Shown: piece by piece, positions 8,618 through 16,877 of the stretch
Position numbering within the stretch: position 1 is the stretch's first letter
How the letters are laid out: each line of letters opens with the position of its first letter
NCBI RefSeq assembly: GCF_014648875.1
Contig: NZ_BMRY01000011.1
Span: 1-64,000, forward strand
Length of the DNA: 64,000 nt
Direction: 5' to 3'
Source of the DNA: Streptomyces parvus
Lineage (GTDB): Bacteria > Actinomycetota > Actinomycetes > Streptomycetales > Streptomycetaceae
Translations under genes and position numbers: made by a program
Notes under the pieces: generated by a model
The model's database searches: none
Seen by the model: the letters and a program-made list of their open reading frames with translations, nothing else
Told to the model about the DNA's origin: nothing

Positions 8618-9796
8618 TCACCGCCGCACGCGCGGCATCCCCAGCCCGACCCACGAGATGATCTCGCGCTGGATCTCGTTGTTGCCGCCGCCGAAGGTGA
8701 AGATCACGGCCGAGCGGTAGCCGCGTTCCAGTTCGCCGTGGAGCACCGCGCCGGCCGAGCCCTCCTTCAGCGCGCCCGCGGAGCCGACGATCTCCATCAG
8801 CCAGGCGTACGCGTCCCGGCGGGCCTCGGAGCCGTAGACCTTGACCGCCGAGGCGTCCTGCGGGGTGAGGGTGCTGTCCTGGAGGGCGGCGACCATCTGC
8901 CAGTTGAGGAGTTTCATCGCGTCGAGGCGGGTGTGGGTACGGGCGAGCAGGGTGCGGACCCAGCCGAGGTCGATGACCCGGCGGCCGTCGGCGAGCTTGG
9001 TGTCGGCGGCCCAGCGCTGGACGTTGTGCAGGGCGCGGACCGCCATCGTGCCGTGGGCGGCGAGGGTGACGCGTTCGTGGTTGAGCTGGTTGGTGATGAG
9101 CCGCCAGCCCTTGTTCTCCTCGCCGACTCGGCGGGAGACGGGGACCCGGATGTTCTCGTAGTAGCTGGCGGTCGTGTCGTGCGAGGCGAGGGTGTTGATC
9201 AGGGTGCAGGAGTAGCCGGGGTCGCTCGTGGGGACGAGGAGCATGGTGATGCCCTTGTGCGGCGGGGCGTCGGGGTCGGTGCGCACCGCGAGCCAGACCC
9301 AGTCGGCGGTGTCTCCGTTGGTGGTCCAGATCTTCTGGCCGTTGACGAGGTAGGTGTCACCCTCGCGGACCGCCCGCGTTTTGAGGGCGGCGAGGTCGGT
9401 GCCCGCGTCCGGTTCGCTGTAGCCGATCGCGAAGTCGATCTCCCCGGCCAGGATTCCGGGCAGGAAGTGGGCCTTCTGTTCGTCGGTGCCGTACTGCATG
9501 ATCGTGGGGCCGACGGTGTTCAGGGCCATCAGGGGCAGCGGTACGCCGGCCTGGGCGGCCTCGTCGAAGAAGATGAACTGTTCCATCGGGGTCAGGCCCC
9601 GGCCGCCGTACTCCTTCGGCCAGCCGACGCCCAGCCAGCCGTCGGCGCCGAGCCTGCGGACCGTGTCGCGGTAGAAGCGTTTCTGGGCGGCGGGCTCCGC
9701 GTAGCGCGCGTAGGCGTTGTCGGGTACCAGGGCAGCGAAGTAGGTCCGCAGTTCGGTACGCAACCGCTGCTGCTCAGGCGTGTATTCGAGGTGCAC
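8618..9796 (-). CDS. acyl-CoA dehydrogenase family protein
   Basis: FAD-dependent acyl-CoA dehydrogenase of 392 residues. It shows an N-terminal helical domain (YTPEQQRLRTELR), a substrate/FAD region (AIGYSEPDAGTDLAALKTRA), a middle beta domain (YLVNGQKIWTTNGDTAD) and the C-terminal FGGGNNEIQREIISWVGLGMPR segment. The C-terminal position that carries Glu in EGT-type enzymes is Gly here, so the catalytic base lies elsewhere, as in several FadE-type paralogues. The GTG at 9796 is preferred: GGAGGGG precedes it and the following residues match family starts. It lies downstream of rlmG on the same strand with a 100-bp gap, so a shared transcript is possible but unproven. Confidence 0.85.
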   Translation of the reverse strand: MHLEYTPEQQRLRTELRTYFAALVPDNAYARYAEPAAQKRFYRDTVRRLGADGWLGVGWPKEYGGRGLTPMEQFIFFDEAAQAGVPLPLMALNTVGPTIMQYGTDEQKAHFLPGILAGEIDFAIGYSEPDAGTDLAALKTRAVREGDTYLVNGQKIWTTNGDTADWVWLAVRTDPDAPPHKGITMLLVPTSDPGYSCTLINTLASHDTTASYYENIRVPVSRRVGEENKGWRLITNQLNHERVTLAAHGTMAVRALHNVQRWAADTKLADGRRVIDLGWVRTLLARTHTRLDAMKLLNWQMVAALQDSTLTPQDASAVKVYGSEARRDAYAWLMEIVGSAGALKEGSAGAVLHGELERGYRSAVIFTFGGGNNEIQREIISWVGLGMPRVRR

Positions 9797-9896
9797 GGCC
9801 CCTCCAGAGTCTCGCGTCGGCGTCGTCCGTGTGCGGCGGCGCACACAGTAGAACCTGTTGCAAGAATCTGGAAGGGCCGGGGCGTGGGGTTCGCCG

Positions 9897-11051
9897 TCAG
9901 CGCTTGACGGCGCGCAGGACGACGAACTTCGGATCGCCCGCGACCGTGGTGCAGTTGCCGAAGATCCGGCGCAGGTGCGTGTGGTACGAGAGGTGCCGGT
10001 TGCCGACGACCCACAGCTCGCCGCCCTGCCGCAGCGCGGTCCGCGCGCCGGCGAACATCGCTCGGGCCGTGGCGTCGGTGGTCGCCATGTGGGAGTGGAA
10101 CGGCGGGTTGTTCAGCACCAGGTCGACGCTGCCCGGGTCGAGGCCGGCGAGTCCGTCGCCGACCAGGAAGTCGGCCTTCGCGCCGGCCGGGGCCCCGGCC
10201 CGGAAGGTCTCCTCGGCGGAGGCGACCGCCCCGTAGGACTCGTCGACGAAGGTGACGTGCGCTTCGGGGTTGGCGACGGCGGCGGAGAGCCCGACGACGC
10301 CGTTGCCGCAGCCCAGGTCGACGACCCGGACGGCCCCGCCGCGGGTGGGCAGGTGCTTCAGGAAGAAGCGGGTGCCGATGTCGAGGCGGTCGGCGCAGAA
10401 GATCCCGGCGTGGTTGACGGTGGTCAGGCCCGAGACGGGGCCCACGTCGGCGGGCAGCTCGTAGCGGTACGGCCAGGGGCTCGGCGTACGCGGCAGCTCG
10501 GGGTCCGGGGTGCAGAAGATCAGCCGCGCCTTGCGCACGGCGAGGGAGGTGCGGGTCGGGCCGATGATCCGCTCGAGGAGCTTCAGCGTGGAGGTGTGGA
10601 TCTCCTTGACCATGCCGGTGCCGATGATCACGGTGCCGGCGTGGACGGCGGGCGCGATCCGGTGGAGCTGGTCCTCCAGGAACGCCAGGGACTTGGGCAC
10701 CCGGACGATCAGGACGTCGACCCGGTCCGGCGGGGTGTCGCGCGAGGACAGCAGCCGTACGGCGTCCTCGTCGATGCCGTTGCGGGCCAGGTTGGCGAGG
10801 GTGGCGCGCCGGGCCAGGTAGGAGTCGCTGATCTGCACGGGCCGGTGCGCGGCCAGCGCGGTGGCGAGCGCTCCCCACCGGTCCCCCACGACGGCGACCG
10901 TCCCCGAGAGGTCGACCGGGCCCGCCTCGGGGTCCGTCAGCTGCCGGAGCAGATATTCGTCGGCGGCGTCCCACGCCCGGAAGGGGTCGCGCGGGTGCTC
11001 GGGGAAGCGGGCGAGATCGAACGTGCCCTGGGGGATCGTCAAGCGGTTCAT
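9897..11051 (-). CDS. rlmG: RlmG-like 23S rRNA (guanine-N2) methyltransferase
   Basis: A 384-residue protein with a non-catalytic N-terminal methyltransferase-like half and a C-terminal SAM-dependent half. The C-terminal half carries motif I VVDLGCGNGVVG and motif IV VLNNPPFHSH, the NPPF signature of exocyclic amino-group methylation of guanine. This two-domain layout is that of RsmC/RlmG enzymes. RlmG methylates G1835 of 23S rRNA in E. coli. Order and length fit RlmG well; RsmC is the main alternative. The ATG at 11051 starts directly into family-like sequence. Confidence 0.8.
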   Translation of the reverse strand: MNRLTIPQGTFDLARFPEHPRDPFRAWDAADEYLLRQLTDPEAGPVDLSGTVAVVGDRWGALATALAAHRPVQISDSYLARRATLANLARNGIDEDAVRLLSSRDTPPDRVDVLIVRVPKSLAFLEDQLHRIAPAVHAGTVIIGTGMVKEIHTSTLKLLERIIGPTRTSLAVRKARLIFCTPDPELPRTPSPWPYRYELPADVGPVSGLTTVNHAGIFCADRLDIGTRFFLKHLPTRGGAVRVVDLGCGNGVVGLSAAVANPEAHVTFVDESYGAVASAEETFRAGAPAGAKADFLVGDGLAGLDPGSVDLVLNNPPFHSHMATTDATARAMFAGARTALRQGGELWVVGNRHLSYHTHLRRIFGNCTTVAGDPKFVVLRAVKR

Positions 11052-11193
11052 AGGTGACTCAGGCTAGCCGAGGGAGCCGGGGGCGCCCCACACGCTCCCC
11101 GGCCCCTCGGCCGCGTTCACCTCGGTGTACGGAGCGGCGTACGGCTCCGAACACCCGCCCGGCGGGTGCCCCTGCGGGCCCGGGCGGGGTGTG

Positions 11194-11406
11194 TCATGGC
11201 AGTTGTTTGTCGATGGCCGACCGCCCCTCGGCGGCCAGCTTGCGCCGCGCCCATTCCAGGGTCTCCGGCGTCAGGTCCCGCCCGGAGGCCAGCACCAGGT
11301 CCTCCGGGCTCGGCCGGTCGCTCGCGCCCGTGTGCAGGAGCCGGTCGGGCGTGATGCCGCCCGGCCCGGCCAGGGCCTCGGATACGGATTCGGACTCTTC
11401 GCTCAT
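11194..11406 (-). CDS. small conserved actinobacterial protein, 70 residues
   Basis: A 70-residue acidic protein starting at an ATG preceded by GGAGG. The C-terminal half contains PEDLVLASGRDLTPETLEW, followed by a charged helix ending KQLP. I recognise this pattern from small hypothetical proteins in Streptomyces, but no function is known to me. There is no signal peptide or metal-binding motif. It sits alone between rlmG and the GH25 gene. Confidence 0.6.
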   Translation of the reverse strand: MSEESESVSEALAGPGGITPDRLLHTGASDRPSPEDLVLASGRDLTPETLEWARRKLAAEGRSAIDKQLP

Positions 11407-11566
11407 GCCGCCTCCTCGTCCTTGCGGCAATTCTCACCCCCTGCGGACCCAGCCGCATCCGATGAGCGCGCGCCCCTTACCCGGAAGGGTGAATCAGCCC
11501 TTGGCGGGCCCGGGGAGTGGGCAGAAGAGGGAGATCGTTGCCCCAGAACTCCCGAGGCGGGTGCCC

Positions 11567-12118
11567 ATGCTCCACGGTGTCGACGTCAGCGCCTATCAGC
11601 CCTCCTACGACACGGACGGTCTCGACTTCGTCCTCATCAAGTCCACCGAAGGCCGCAGCTATGTCAATCCGCGTATGGACGCGCAGGTGAAGCGCGCCAG
11701 GGACGCCGAGTGCGTCGTCGGCTTCTACCACTTCCTCTGGCCGGGGAACGTGGCGGACCAGGTCGACTACTTCCTGAGCAGGACCCCCGAGAAGGCGGGC
11801 GATCTGCTCGCGGTCGACTGGGAAGAGACCGGCGGCGGGACGCGGGCGAGCAACGCGGACAAGGACCGGTTCATCCGCTCGGTGAAGCGGGAGCGGCCCG
11901 GTCACCGGGTCCTGCTGTACTGCAACCGTTCGTTCTGGCTCAACCACGACACCACGAGCTACGCGGGCGACGGGCTGTGGATCGCCGATTACGTCGCCGC
12001 GGGCAAGCCCCGCATCGAGGCGGACTGGCGCATCCACCAGTACACCGACGATCCGCTCGACCGGAACGTGGCCGACTTCGCCTCGGTGCGGGCCCTGCGC
12101 GACTGGGCGGCCGGATAG
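11567..12118 (+). CDS. GH25-family muramidase-like protein without signal peptide
   Basis: A 183-residue protein with the glycoside hydrolase family 25 (Chalaropsis-type lysozyme) core: GVDVSAYQ at the start (Asp6), DFVLIKSTEGRSYVNP, GFYHFLWPG, and AVDWEE (Asp84 and Glu86, the expected catalytic acids). It ends in WRIHQYTDD, as family members do. No secretion signal precedes the domain; the ATG is followed at once by the first beta strand, and upstream codons give no hydrophobic segment. It could be released by lysis or a leaderless route, or act inside the cell. Cleavage of peptidoglycan is inferred from the motifs. Confidence 0.8.
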   Translation: MLHGVDVSAYQPSYDTDGLDFVLIKSTEGRSYVNPRMDAQVKRARDAECVVGFYHFLWPGNVADQVDYFLSRTPEKAGDLLAVDWEETGGGTRASNADKDRFIRSVKRERPGHRVLLYCNRSFWLNHDTTSYAGDGLWIADYVAAGKPRIEADWRIHQYTDDPLDRNVADFASVRALRDWAAG

Positions 12119-12131
12119 CACCGAGGCACAA

Positions 12132-12159
12132 CCCCTCGCGGACGGCCGTCCGCGAGGGG
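12132..12159. terminator. 28-bp perfect palindrome downstream of GH25 gene
   Basis: CCCCTCGCGGACGG is followed immediately by its exact reverse complement, beginning 14 bp after the GH25 stop codon. It can form a loop-constrained GC stem without a U tract, the usual form of Streptomyces terminators. It is also palindromic enough to serve as a protein site, but its position favours termination. Confidence 0.65.
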
Positions 12160-12327
12160 CGACGACAAAGCGACTCTTGACCTGCACATGATAGGTACAG
12201 AGTGTTCACACCTGGGCCACGGTGCGTGTGGAAGGCTCCCGGCTGACCACCTACCGAACGGCCGCCGCGCGAGCACCCCCACCCAGGGTCCCGCCGCGGC
12301 GCCCGCGTTCCGGAGAGGACACCCCAC

Positions 12328-13146
12328 ATGTCCCGTCGTCACTCGTTCTACGCGCGTCCACTGCTGACCGCGGCCGCCACCGTCACCGTGCTCGCCGGCA
12401 CCGCGGCCGCGGCCCCCGCGGACGCCTCGCCCGGCCGGTACACCGCCACCGCCCCCGCCCTCGACGACACCTACTACCAGGACGCCGTCGGCAAGACCGG
12501 CGCCGAGCTGAAAGCCGCCCTGCACACGATCATCAGCGACCAGACCAAGCTCTCCTACAGCCAGGTGTGGGACGCCCTCAAGGCGACCGACGAGGATCCC
12601 GCCAACTCCTCCAACGTCGTCCTGCTGTACACCGGGCGCTCCCAGTCCAAGAACGACAACGGCGGCAACTCGGGCCAGTGGAACCGGGAGCACGTCTGGG
12701 CCAAGTCGCACGGCGACTTCGGTACGTCGACGGGCCCGGGGACCGACATCCACCACCTGCGGCCCACGGACGTCCAGGTCAACTCGACCCGGGGCAAAAA
12801 GGACTTCGACAACGGCGGGAGCGAACTCGGCTCCGCGCCCGGCAACTTCACCGACAGCGATTCCTTCGAGCCGCGCGACGAGGTGAAGGGCGACGTCGCC
12901 CGGATGATCCTCTACATGGCCGTGCGCTACGAGGGCGACGACTCCTTCGCCGACCTCGAACCCAACGACCAGGTGAACAACGGTTCCGCACCGAAGATGG
13001 GCAAGCTGTCCGTCCTGAAGCAGTGGAGCCAGGAGGACCCGCCGGACACCTTCGAGAAGCGCCGCAACGACGTCATATTCGAGCAGTTCCAGCACAACCG
13101 GAACCCGTTCATCGACCACCCCGAGTGGGTCGGCGCCATCTGGTAG
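12328..13146 (+). CDS. secreted endonuclease I family nuclease
   Basis: A 272-residue secreted nuclease. It has a Sec signal peptide (about residues 1-33: basic start, LLTAAATVTVLAGTAAAA, then ADAS). The mature domain carries the endonuclease I (beta-beta-alpha metal) core: GQWNREHVWAKSHGDF, followed by DIHHLRPTDVQVNSTRG. The His in NREHVW and the Asn in VNSTRG are the expected catalytic and metal ligands. The C-terminal NPFIDHPEWVGAIW is also typical. The likely role is extracellular degradation of DNA or RNA for nutrient scavenging. It converges with the glutaminase gene, 7 bp apart. Confidence 0.85.
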   Translation: MSRRHSFYARPLLTAAATVTVLAGTAAAAPADASPGRYTATAPALDDTYYQDAVGKTGAELKAALHTIISDQTKLSYSQVWDALKATDEDPANSSNVVLLYTGRSQSKNDNGGNSGQWNREHVWAKSHGDFGTSTGPGTDIHHLRPTDVQVNSTRGKKDFDNGGSELGSAPGNFTDSDSFEPRDEVKGDVARMILYMAVRYEGDDSFADLEPNDQVNNGSAPKMGKLSVLKQWSQEDPPDTFEKRRNDVIFEQFQHNRNPFIDHPEWVGAIW

Positions 13147-13153
13147 TCCCGGC

Positions 13154-14503
13154 TCATCCCTCCCCGGCCAGGGCCCGCGCGCACCCTTCGACGGCCTCCT
13201 CACGGGTGGCGTGGCGCGGCAGGTCGTGGCCGGTCCCTTCCCGGACGACATCGGACGGGCCCAGCAGACCCCGTGGGTCGACGACGGCCGCGCGCCGCCC
13301 GTCGGACAGGAGCCGCGCGAGGCCGGTGTGCAGCATGGCCAGGGCCACGGAGTCGACGGCGGTGACGTCGTGCAGGTCGAGCACGACGGAGCCGCCGTTC
13401 GGCCCCGACTCGTCCAGGGCGTACAGCACGCGTTCGGCGGCCGTGAAGTCGATGGACCCCTGGGCGACGACGACGCCGACCTGTTCGTGGAGGACCCGTT
13501 CGTGCTCGGCGGAGGGGGCCGACGGCAGATCGTCCGCGGTCGTGACGAGGGTGACGGTGGACCCCGGCAGCGCGGGGTTGAGCATGAGGTGGAGCCCGTA
13601 GCGCTGCGACATCGTCTCCAGCGCGGCGTGGCCGCGTACCGAACCGCCGGTCGCGTCCAGCGGCGGGCTGTAGGTGGCGACCCCGAAGCGGGCGGGGCCC
13701 ACCGCGATGAGACCGCCGGACACCCCGCTCTTGGCGGGCAGCCCGACGCGCAGCAGCCAGTCGCCGGAGCCGTCGTACATGCCGCAGGTCGCCATGACGG
13801 CGAGGACCTGGGCGGCGACCTCGGCGGAGACGACCTGCTCGCCGGTGACCGGGTTGACGCCGCCGTAGGCGAGCGTCGCGGCCATCGTGGCGAGGTCGAC
13901 CGCGGTGACGCGGATCGCGCACTGGCGGAAGTAGCGGTCGACCGCGAGGACCGGGTCGACGGGCATGGTGCCGGTGGAGCGGATCAGGTAGGCCAGCGCC
14001 CGGTTGCGGTCCCCGGTCACCGACTCGGAGCTGAACACCTCCTCGTCGACGTCCAGTTCCCGTCCGGCGAACCGGCCGAGGCAGCGCAGGATCCGGTCGA
14101 AGGCGGGCTCGTCGGGGGTGTCGGGGATCAGGGCGGTGGTGACGATCGCGCCGGCGTTGACCATGGCGTTGGCGGGCCGCCCGGTGTCGGGTTCGAGGCT
14201 GATGGCGTTGAACGCCTCGCCGCTCGGCTCGGCGCCCACCCAGCGGCTCACCTCGTCGAGGCCGAGGACGGAGAGCGCGAGGGCGTAGATGAACGGTTTC
14301 GAGACGGACTGGAGGGTGAAGGGGATGTCCGCCTCGCCCGCGCTGTAGCGGTGTCCGTCCATGCTGACCAGCGCGAGACCGAAGGCGTCCGGGTCGGCCA
14401 GGGCCAGTTGGGGGATGTAGTCGGCCGGCTTCCCGTCCCGTACGCCGATGAACCGCTCACGCAGGTTCTCCAGCGAGTCCGTCACCGCGTCTGCTGCGCT
14501 CAC
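13154..14503 (-). CDS. glsA: glutaminase with C-terminal STAS domain
   Basis: Beta-lactamase-fold glutaminase converting L-glutamine to glutamate and ammonia. Residues about 25-310 hold the catalytic domain, with QSVSKPF (Ser66-x-x-Lys69), MVNAGAI and SGVSGG motifs. Residues about 345-445 form a STAS domain (VVLDLHDVTAVDSVALAML), the anti-sigma-antagonist fold, seen fused to glutaminases in other actinobacteria. The 449-residue length matches the fused form rather than the bare enzyme of about 310. The start is a GTG with GAGGGG 9 bp upstream. It begins 11 bp after the lipoprotein gene, so the two are probably co-transcribed. Confidence 0.9.
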   Translation of the reverse strand: MSAADAVTDSLENLRERFIGVRDGKPADYIPQLALADPDAFGLALVSMDGHRYSAGEADIPFTLQSVSKPFIYALALSVLGLDEVSRWVGAEPSGEAFNAISLEPDTGRPANAMVNAGAIVTTALIPDTPDEPAFDRILRCLGRFAGRELDVDEEVFSSESVTGDRNRALAYLIRSTGTMPVDPVLAVDRYFRQCAIRVTAVDLATMAATLAYGGVNPVTGEQVVSAEVAAQVLAVMATCGMYDGSGDWLLRVGLPAKSGVSGGLIAVGPARFGVATYSPPLDATGGSVRGHAALETMSQRYGLHLMLNPALPGSTVTLVTTADDLPSAPSAEHERVLHEQVGVVVAQGSIDFTAAERVLYALDESGPNGGSVVLDLHDVTAVDSVALAMLHTGLARLLSDGRRAAVVDPRGLLGPSDVVREGTGHDLPRHATREEAVEGCARALAGEG

Positions 14504-14514
14504 GACGGCGCCCC

Positions 14515-15069
14515 TCAGCCGCGCTCGGCCTGGGCGACCCGGGGGAAGGTCTTCACCCCGGCGGCCTTGCGGCTGTTGGCCTGGGCGTCGACCGTACGGT
14601 CCGGCGGCGCGTCCTCGATGCCGACGACGACGGTGTCCAGGACCTTGTCCTCGGCGTCGACGAACTCCACCTTCACGGCGTAGAACGCGGCCTCGTCGGT
14701 GGGGTTGGTGACCCGGACGCGCGCGCTGCGGACCTCCTCGGACCCGCTGAGCGGCAGCCCGGTGACCGAGACGTCGGCGACGGCGTTGCCCCGACCCTCC
14801 ACCTCGTCGAGGCGTTTCGTCGCCTCCTGCCGTACGCGTTCGGACTCGGCGGACACCGAGGCGGCGAAGCTCTCCTGGGTGCGCGGGCTCGGGGACTCGC
14901 TCGGCGACTCCTCCGGCTCGGGCGTGAGGGTGTGCACGCCCCGGTCGGTCCCTTCACTGGTGGTGTCGGAGTCGCAGGCCGCCGTACCGGCGAGCAGCAG
15001 GGCCGCGGCCGCGACGGGGGCCAGGGCGCGCGCGGCACGAGCCCGGCGCGCGGAGAGGTTCGCTTTCAC
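14515..15069 (-). CDS. probable lipoprotein, FxLYD-like
   Basis: About 184 residues with a lipoprotein signal peptide: an Arg-rich start, LAPVAAAALLLAGTAAC as hydrophobic region and lipobox, then a Ser/Pro/Glu-rich linker. The C-terminal domain (ARVRVTNPTDEAAFYAVKVEFVDAEDKVLDTVVVGIEDAPP) resembles the beta-sandwich FxLYD domains of extracellular lipoproteins. The GTG at 15069 gives a normal signal peptide; a TTG at 15084 is the alternative. Upstream of and probably co-transcribed with the glutaminase gene. Function unknown. Confidence 0.65.
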   Translation of the reverse strand: MKANLSARRARAARALAPVAAAALLLAGTAACDSDTTSEGTDRGVHTLTPEPEESPSESPSPRTQESFAASVSAESERVRQEATKRLDEVEGRGNAVADVSVTGLPLSGSEEVRSARVRVTNPTDEAAFYAVKVEFVDAEDKVLDTVVVGIEDAPPDRTVDAQANSRKAAGVKTFPRVAQAERG

Positions 15070-15107
15070 GGACGGTCCGTCCAATCCAGGAGTGGGGTGT
15101 GCGGAAG

Positions 15108-15602
15108 TCAGGCCGCCTCGTCACCGAAGATGTCGCGGAGCTTCGCCTCGCGCTCGGTGTCGAGATTGCTGTGGAGGAGTTCGGCGCCGTCACCCGGCAG
15201 TTGCGCGCCGATCCGCTCGGGCACCTCGTTCATGGTCAGCAGGAACAGCGCCGAGGTTCCGGGGGTCACCTTCTCCTTGACCTCGGCGATGAAGTCGTCG
15301 TCGATGCCGACGTCCGCGAGCTTCCCGCCGAGCGCCCCGGCTGCCGCTCCGATGGCCGCACCCAGCAGCGGCATGAGGAAGATCAGCCCGAAGAGCATGC
15401 CCCAGAAGGTGCCGCTGAGGGCTCCGGCGCCGACGAGGTTGAGCAGCTGCCTGGTACGGGGCTTGGCCCGGTCGGCGGGCCAGCTGACCACGGCCGCGTC
15501 GAGGATCTTGATCAGCCCTTCCTTCTGAAGGGATTTCAGGGCCTCCTCGACGTTCTCCGCGCCGTCGGCCGTCCGGAACTTCCACACCGTGAGCGTGGAC
15601 AT
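15108..15602 (-). CDS. DUF1269-type membrane-associated protein
   Basis: A 164-residue protein matching the DUF1269 pattern. The N-terminal ferredoxin-like half starts with LTVWKFRTADGAENVEEAL and LQKEGLIKILDAAVVSW. A glycine-rich hydrophobic hairpin follows (FWGMLFGLIFLMPLLGAAIGAAAGALGG, about residues 66-93). The C-terminal part continues GIDDDFIAEVKEKVTPGTSALFLLT. Such proteins are common stress-type proteins of unknown function. AGGAGGG lies 7 bp before the ATG. It is divergent from the eRF1-like gene. Confidence 0.75.
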   Translation of the reverse strand: MSTLTVWKFRTADGAENVEEALKSLQKEGLIKILDAAVVSWPADRAKPRTRQLLNLVGAGALSGTFWGMLFGLIFLMPLLGAAIGAAAGALGGKLADVGIDDDFIAEVKEKVTPGTSALFLLTMNEVPERIGAQLPGDGAELLHSNLDTEREAKLRDIFGDEAA

Positions 15603-15733
15603 CGCGCGCCCTCCTGCACTCCCGCTCCTGCACTCCCGAGCAACAACTCGCCCATATTAGGATCAAAAGGTATGAATTGACTCGTCGAAGCATCCGCTTC
15701 ATACGGGAGCGGGTCGAGCCCTGGGAGGGAACG

Positions 15734-16849
15734 ATGGATACGGACGCCCTGACCGCCGACGTGTTGCGGGAGCTGCGGGCGACCCGGCCCTATCCGGCGC
15801 TGTCCCTGACCATGCCGACCCACCGCAAGGCCCCCGACAACGCCCAGGACCCCGTCCGGCTGCGGAACCTGGTGGCGGAGGCCGGGCACCGGCTGGACGC
15901 CGACCCGGAGGTCAGCCGTGAGGTCGCGGCCGCTCTGCGGGCCCAGCTGGAGCGGGCGGCGGAGGAGGTGGACCCGCGCGGGGCACTGGACTCCCTGGTG
16001 CTGCTGGTCACCACCGACGACTACCGGATCTGGCGGCTGCCGCGTACCGCACCCGAACGGGTGGTGCTCAGCGACACCTTCCTCACCCGCAACCTCGTCG
16101 CGGCCAAGGCCCAGACGCGGCCGTTCCGGGCGGTGACCGTCGCCGCCGACCACGCCACACTGTGGATCGGGACCGGGGACGGCATCCGGCCGGAGAAGGC
16201 CGGCGGCTTCCCGCTGGCCGCGCCGAAGGAGCCGCCGAACCCGCAGCGCGAGGAGCGGATCGGGGACACCCCGAGCACGTTCACCGACGAGGAGACCCGG
16301 AACTTCTTCCGCGAGGTCGACGAGAAGCTGCGCGCGGTGCTCGCCGACGACCCGCGGCCGCTGTATCTGATGGGTCTGGCCCCCGCTCTCGCCCTGCTGG
16401 ACGAGGTCGGCGAGAGCTCGCGGTCCGCGATCGGCCGGGTCGCCAAGGGTGCGCCGGCCGACCTGCCGCCCGCAGAGGTCCTCCGGGAGCTGCGCCCCGC
16501 CCTGGAGGAGGGGGCGCATCAGGCGGCGGCCGAGGTGGAGACCCGGCTGGACAACGCCCGCAGCGCCCACACCTTCGCCGGCGGGCTCGACGAGGTGTGG
16601 GCCGCCGTCCGCGAGGGCCGGGCGGGTCTGGTCGCGGTGGAGGAACACTTCCAGGCGACCGTTCGCGTGGCCGACGAGCATCTGGAGCCGGTGCCCGAGG
16701 GGACGGCGCAGAGCGCGGACGGCGCGGTCCGCGAGGACATCGTCGACGAACTGGTCGAAGCGGCGCTGGACAGCGGCGCCGACGTCGTGTTCGTGGAGGA
16801 CGACTCGCTGGCGGAGCACGGCCGGATCGCGGCGGCCCTGCGCTACTGA
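15734..16849 (+). CDS. bacterial eRF1-like (baeRF-type) protein
   Basis: A 371-residue cytosolic protein. It opens with a segment (LRATRPYPALSLTMPTHRKAPDNAQDPVRLRNLV) seen in bacterial release-factor-1-like (baeRF) proteins. A middle part (RAVTVAADHATLWIGTGDGI) and a C-terminal Rossmann-like part (VREDIVDELVEAALDSGADVVFVED) resemble eRF1/aRF1 domains 2 and 3. Roles in ribosome rescue or hibernation have been suggested for such families, but none is proven here. The ATG at 15734 follows GGGAGGGA, and the 19 upstream codons are unlikely to be translated. The divergent gene encodes a DUF1269 protein. Confidence 0.7.
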   Translation: MDTDALTADVLRELRATRPYPALSLTMPTHRKAPDNAQDPVRLRNLVAEAGHRLDADPEVSREVAAALRAQLERAAEEVDPRGALDSLVLLVTTDDYRIWRLPRTAPERVVLSDTFLTRNLVAAKAQTRPFRAVTVAADHATLWIGTGDGIRPEKAGGFPLAAPKEPPNPQREERIGDTPSTFTDEETRNFFREVDEKLRAVLADDPRPLYLMGLAPALALLDEVGESSRSAIGRVAKGAPADLPPAEVLRELRPALEEGAHQAAAEVETRLDNARSAHTFAGGLDEVWAAVREGRAGLVAVEEHFQATVRVADEHLEPVPEGTAQSADGAVREDIVDELVEAALDSGADVVFVEDDSLAEHGRIAAALRY

Positions 16850-16877
16850 ACACCCCTCAGGAGAGGCCGCTGCGCCG

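Noticed and set aside
12178..12204. TTGACC with TACAGA as a vegetative promoter for the endonuclease gene
   Set aside because: The spacer is only about 13 bp, too short for a housekeeping promoter.
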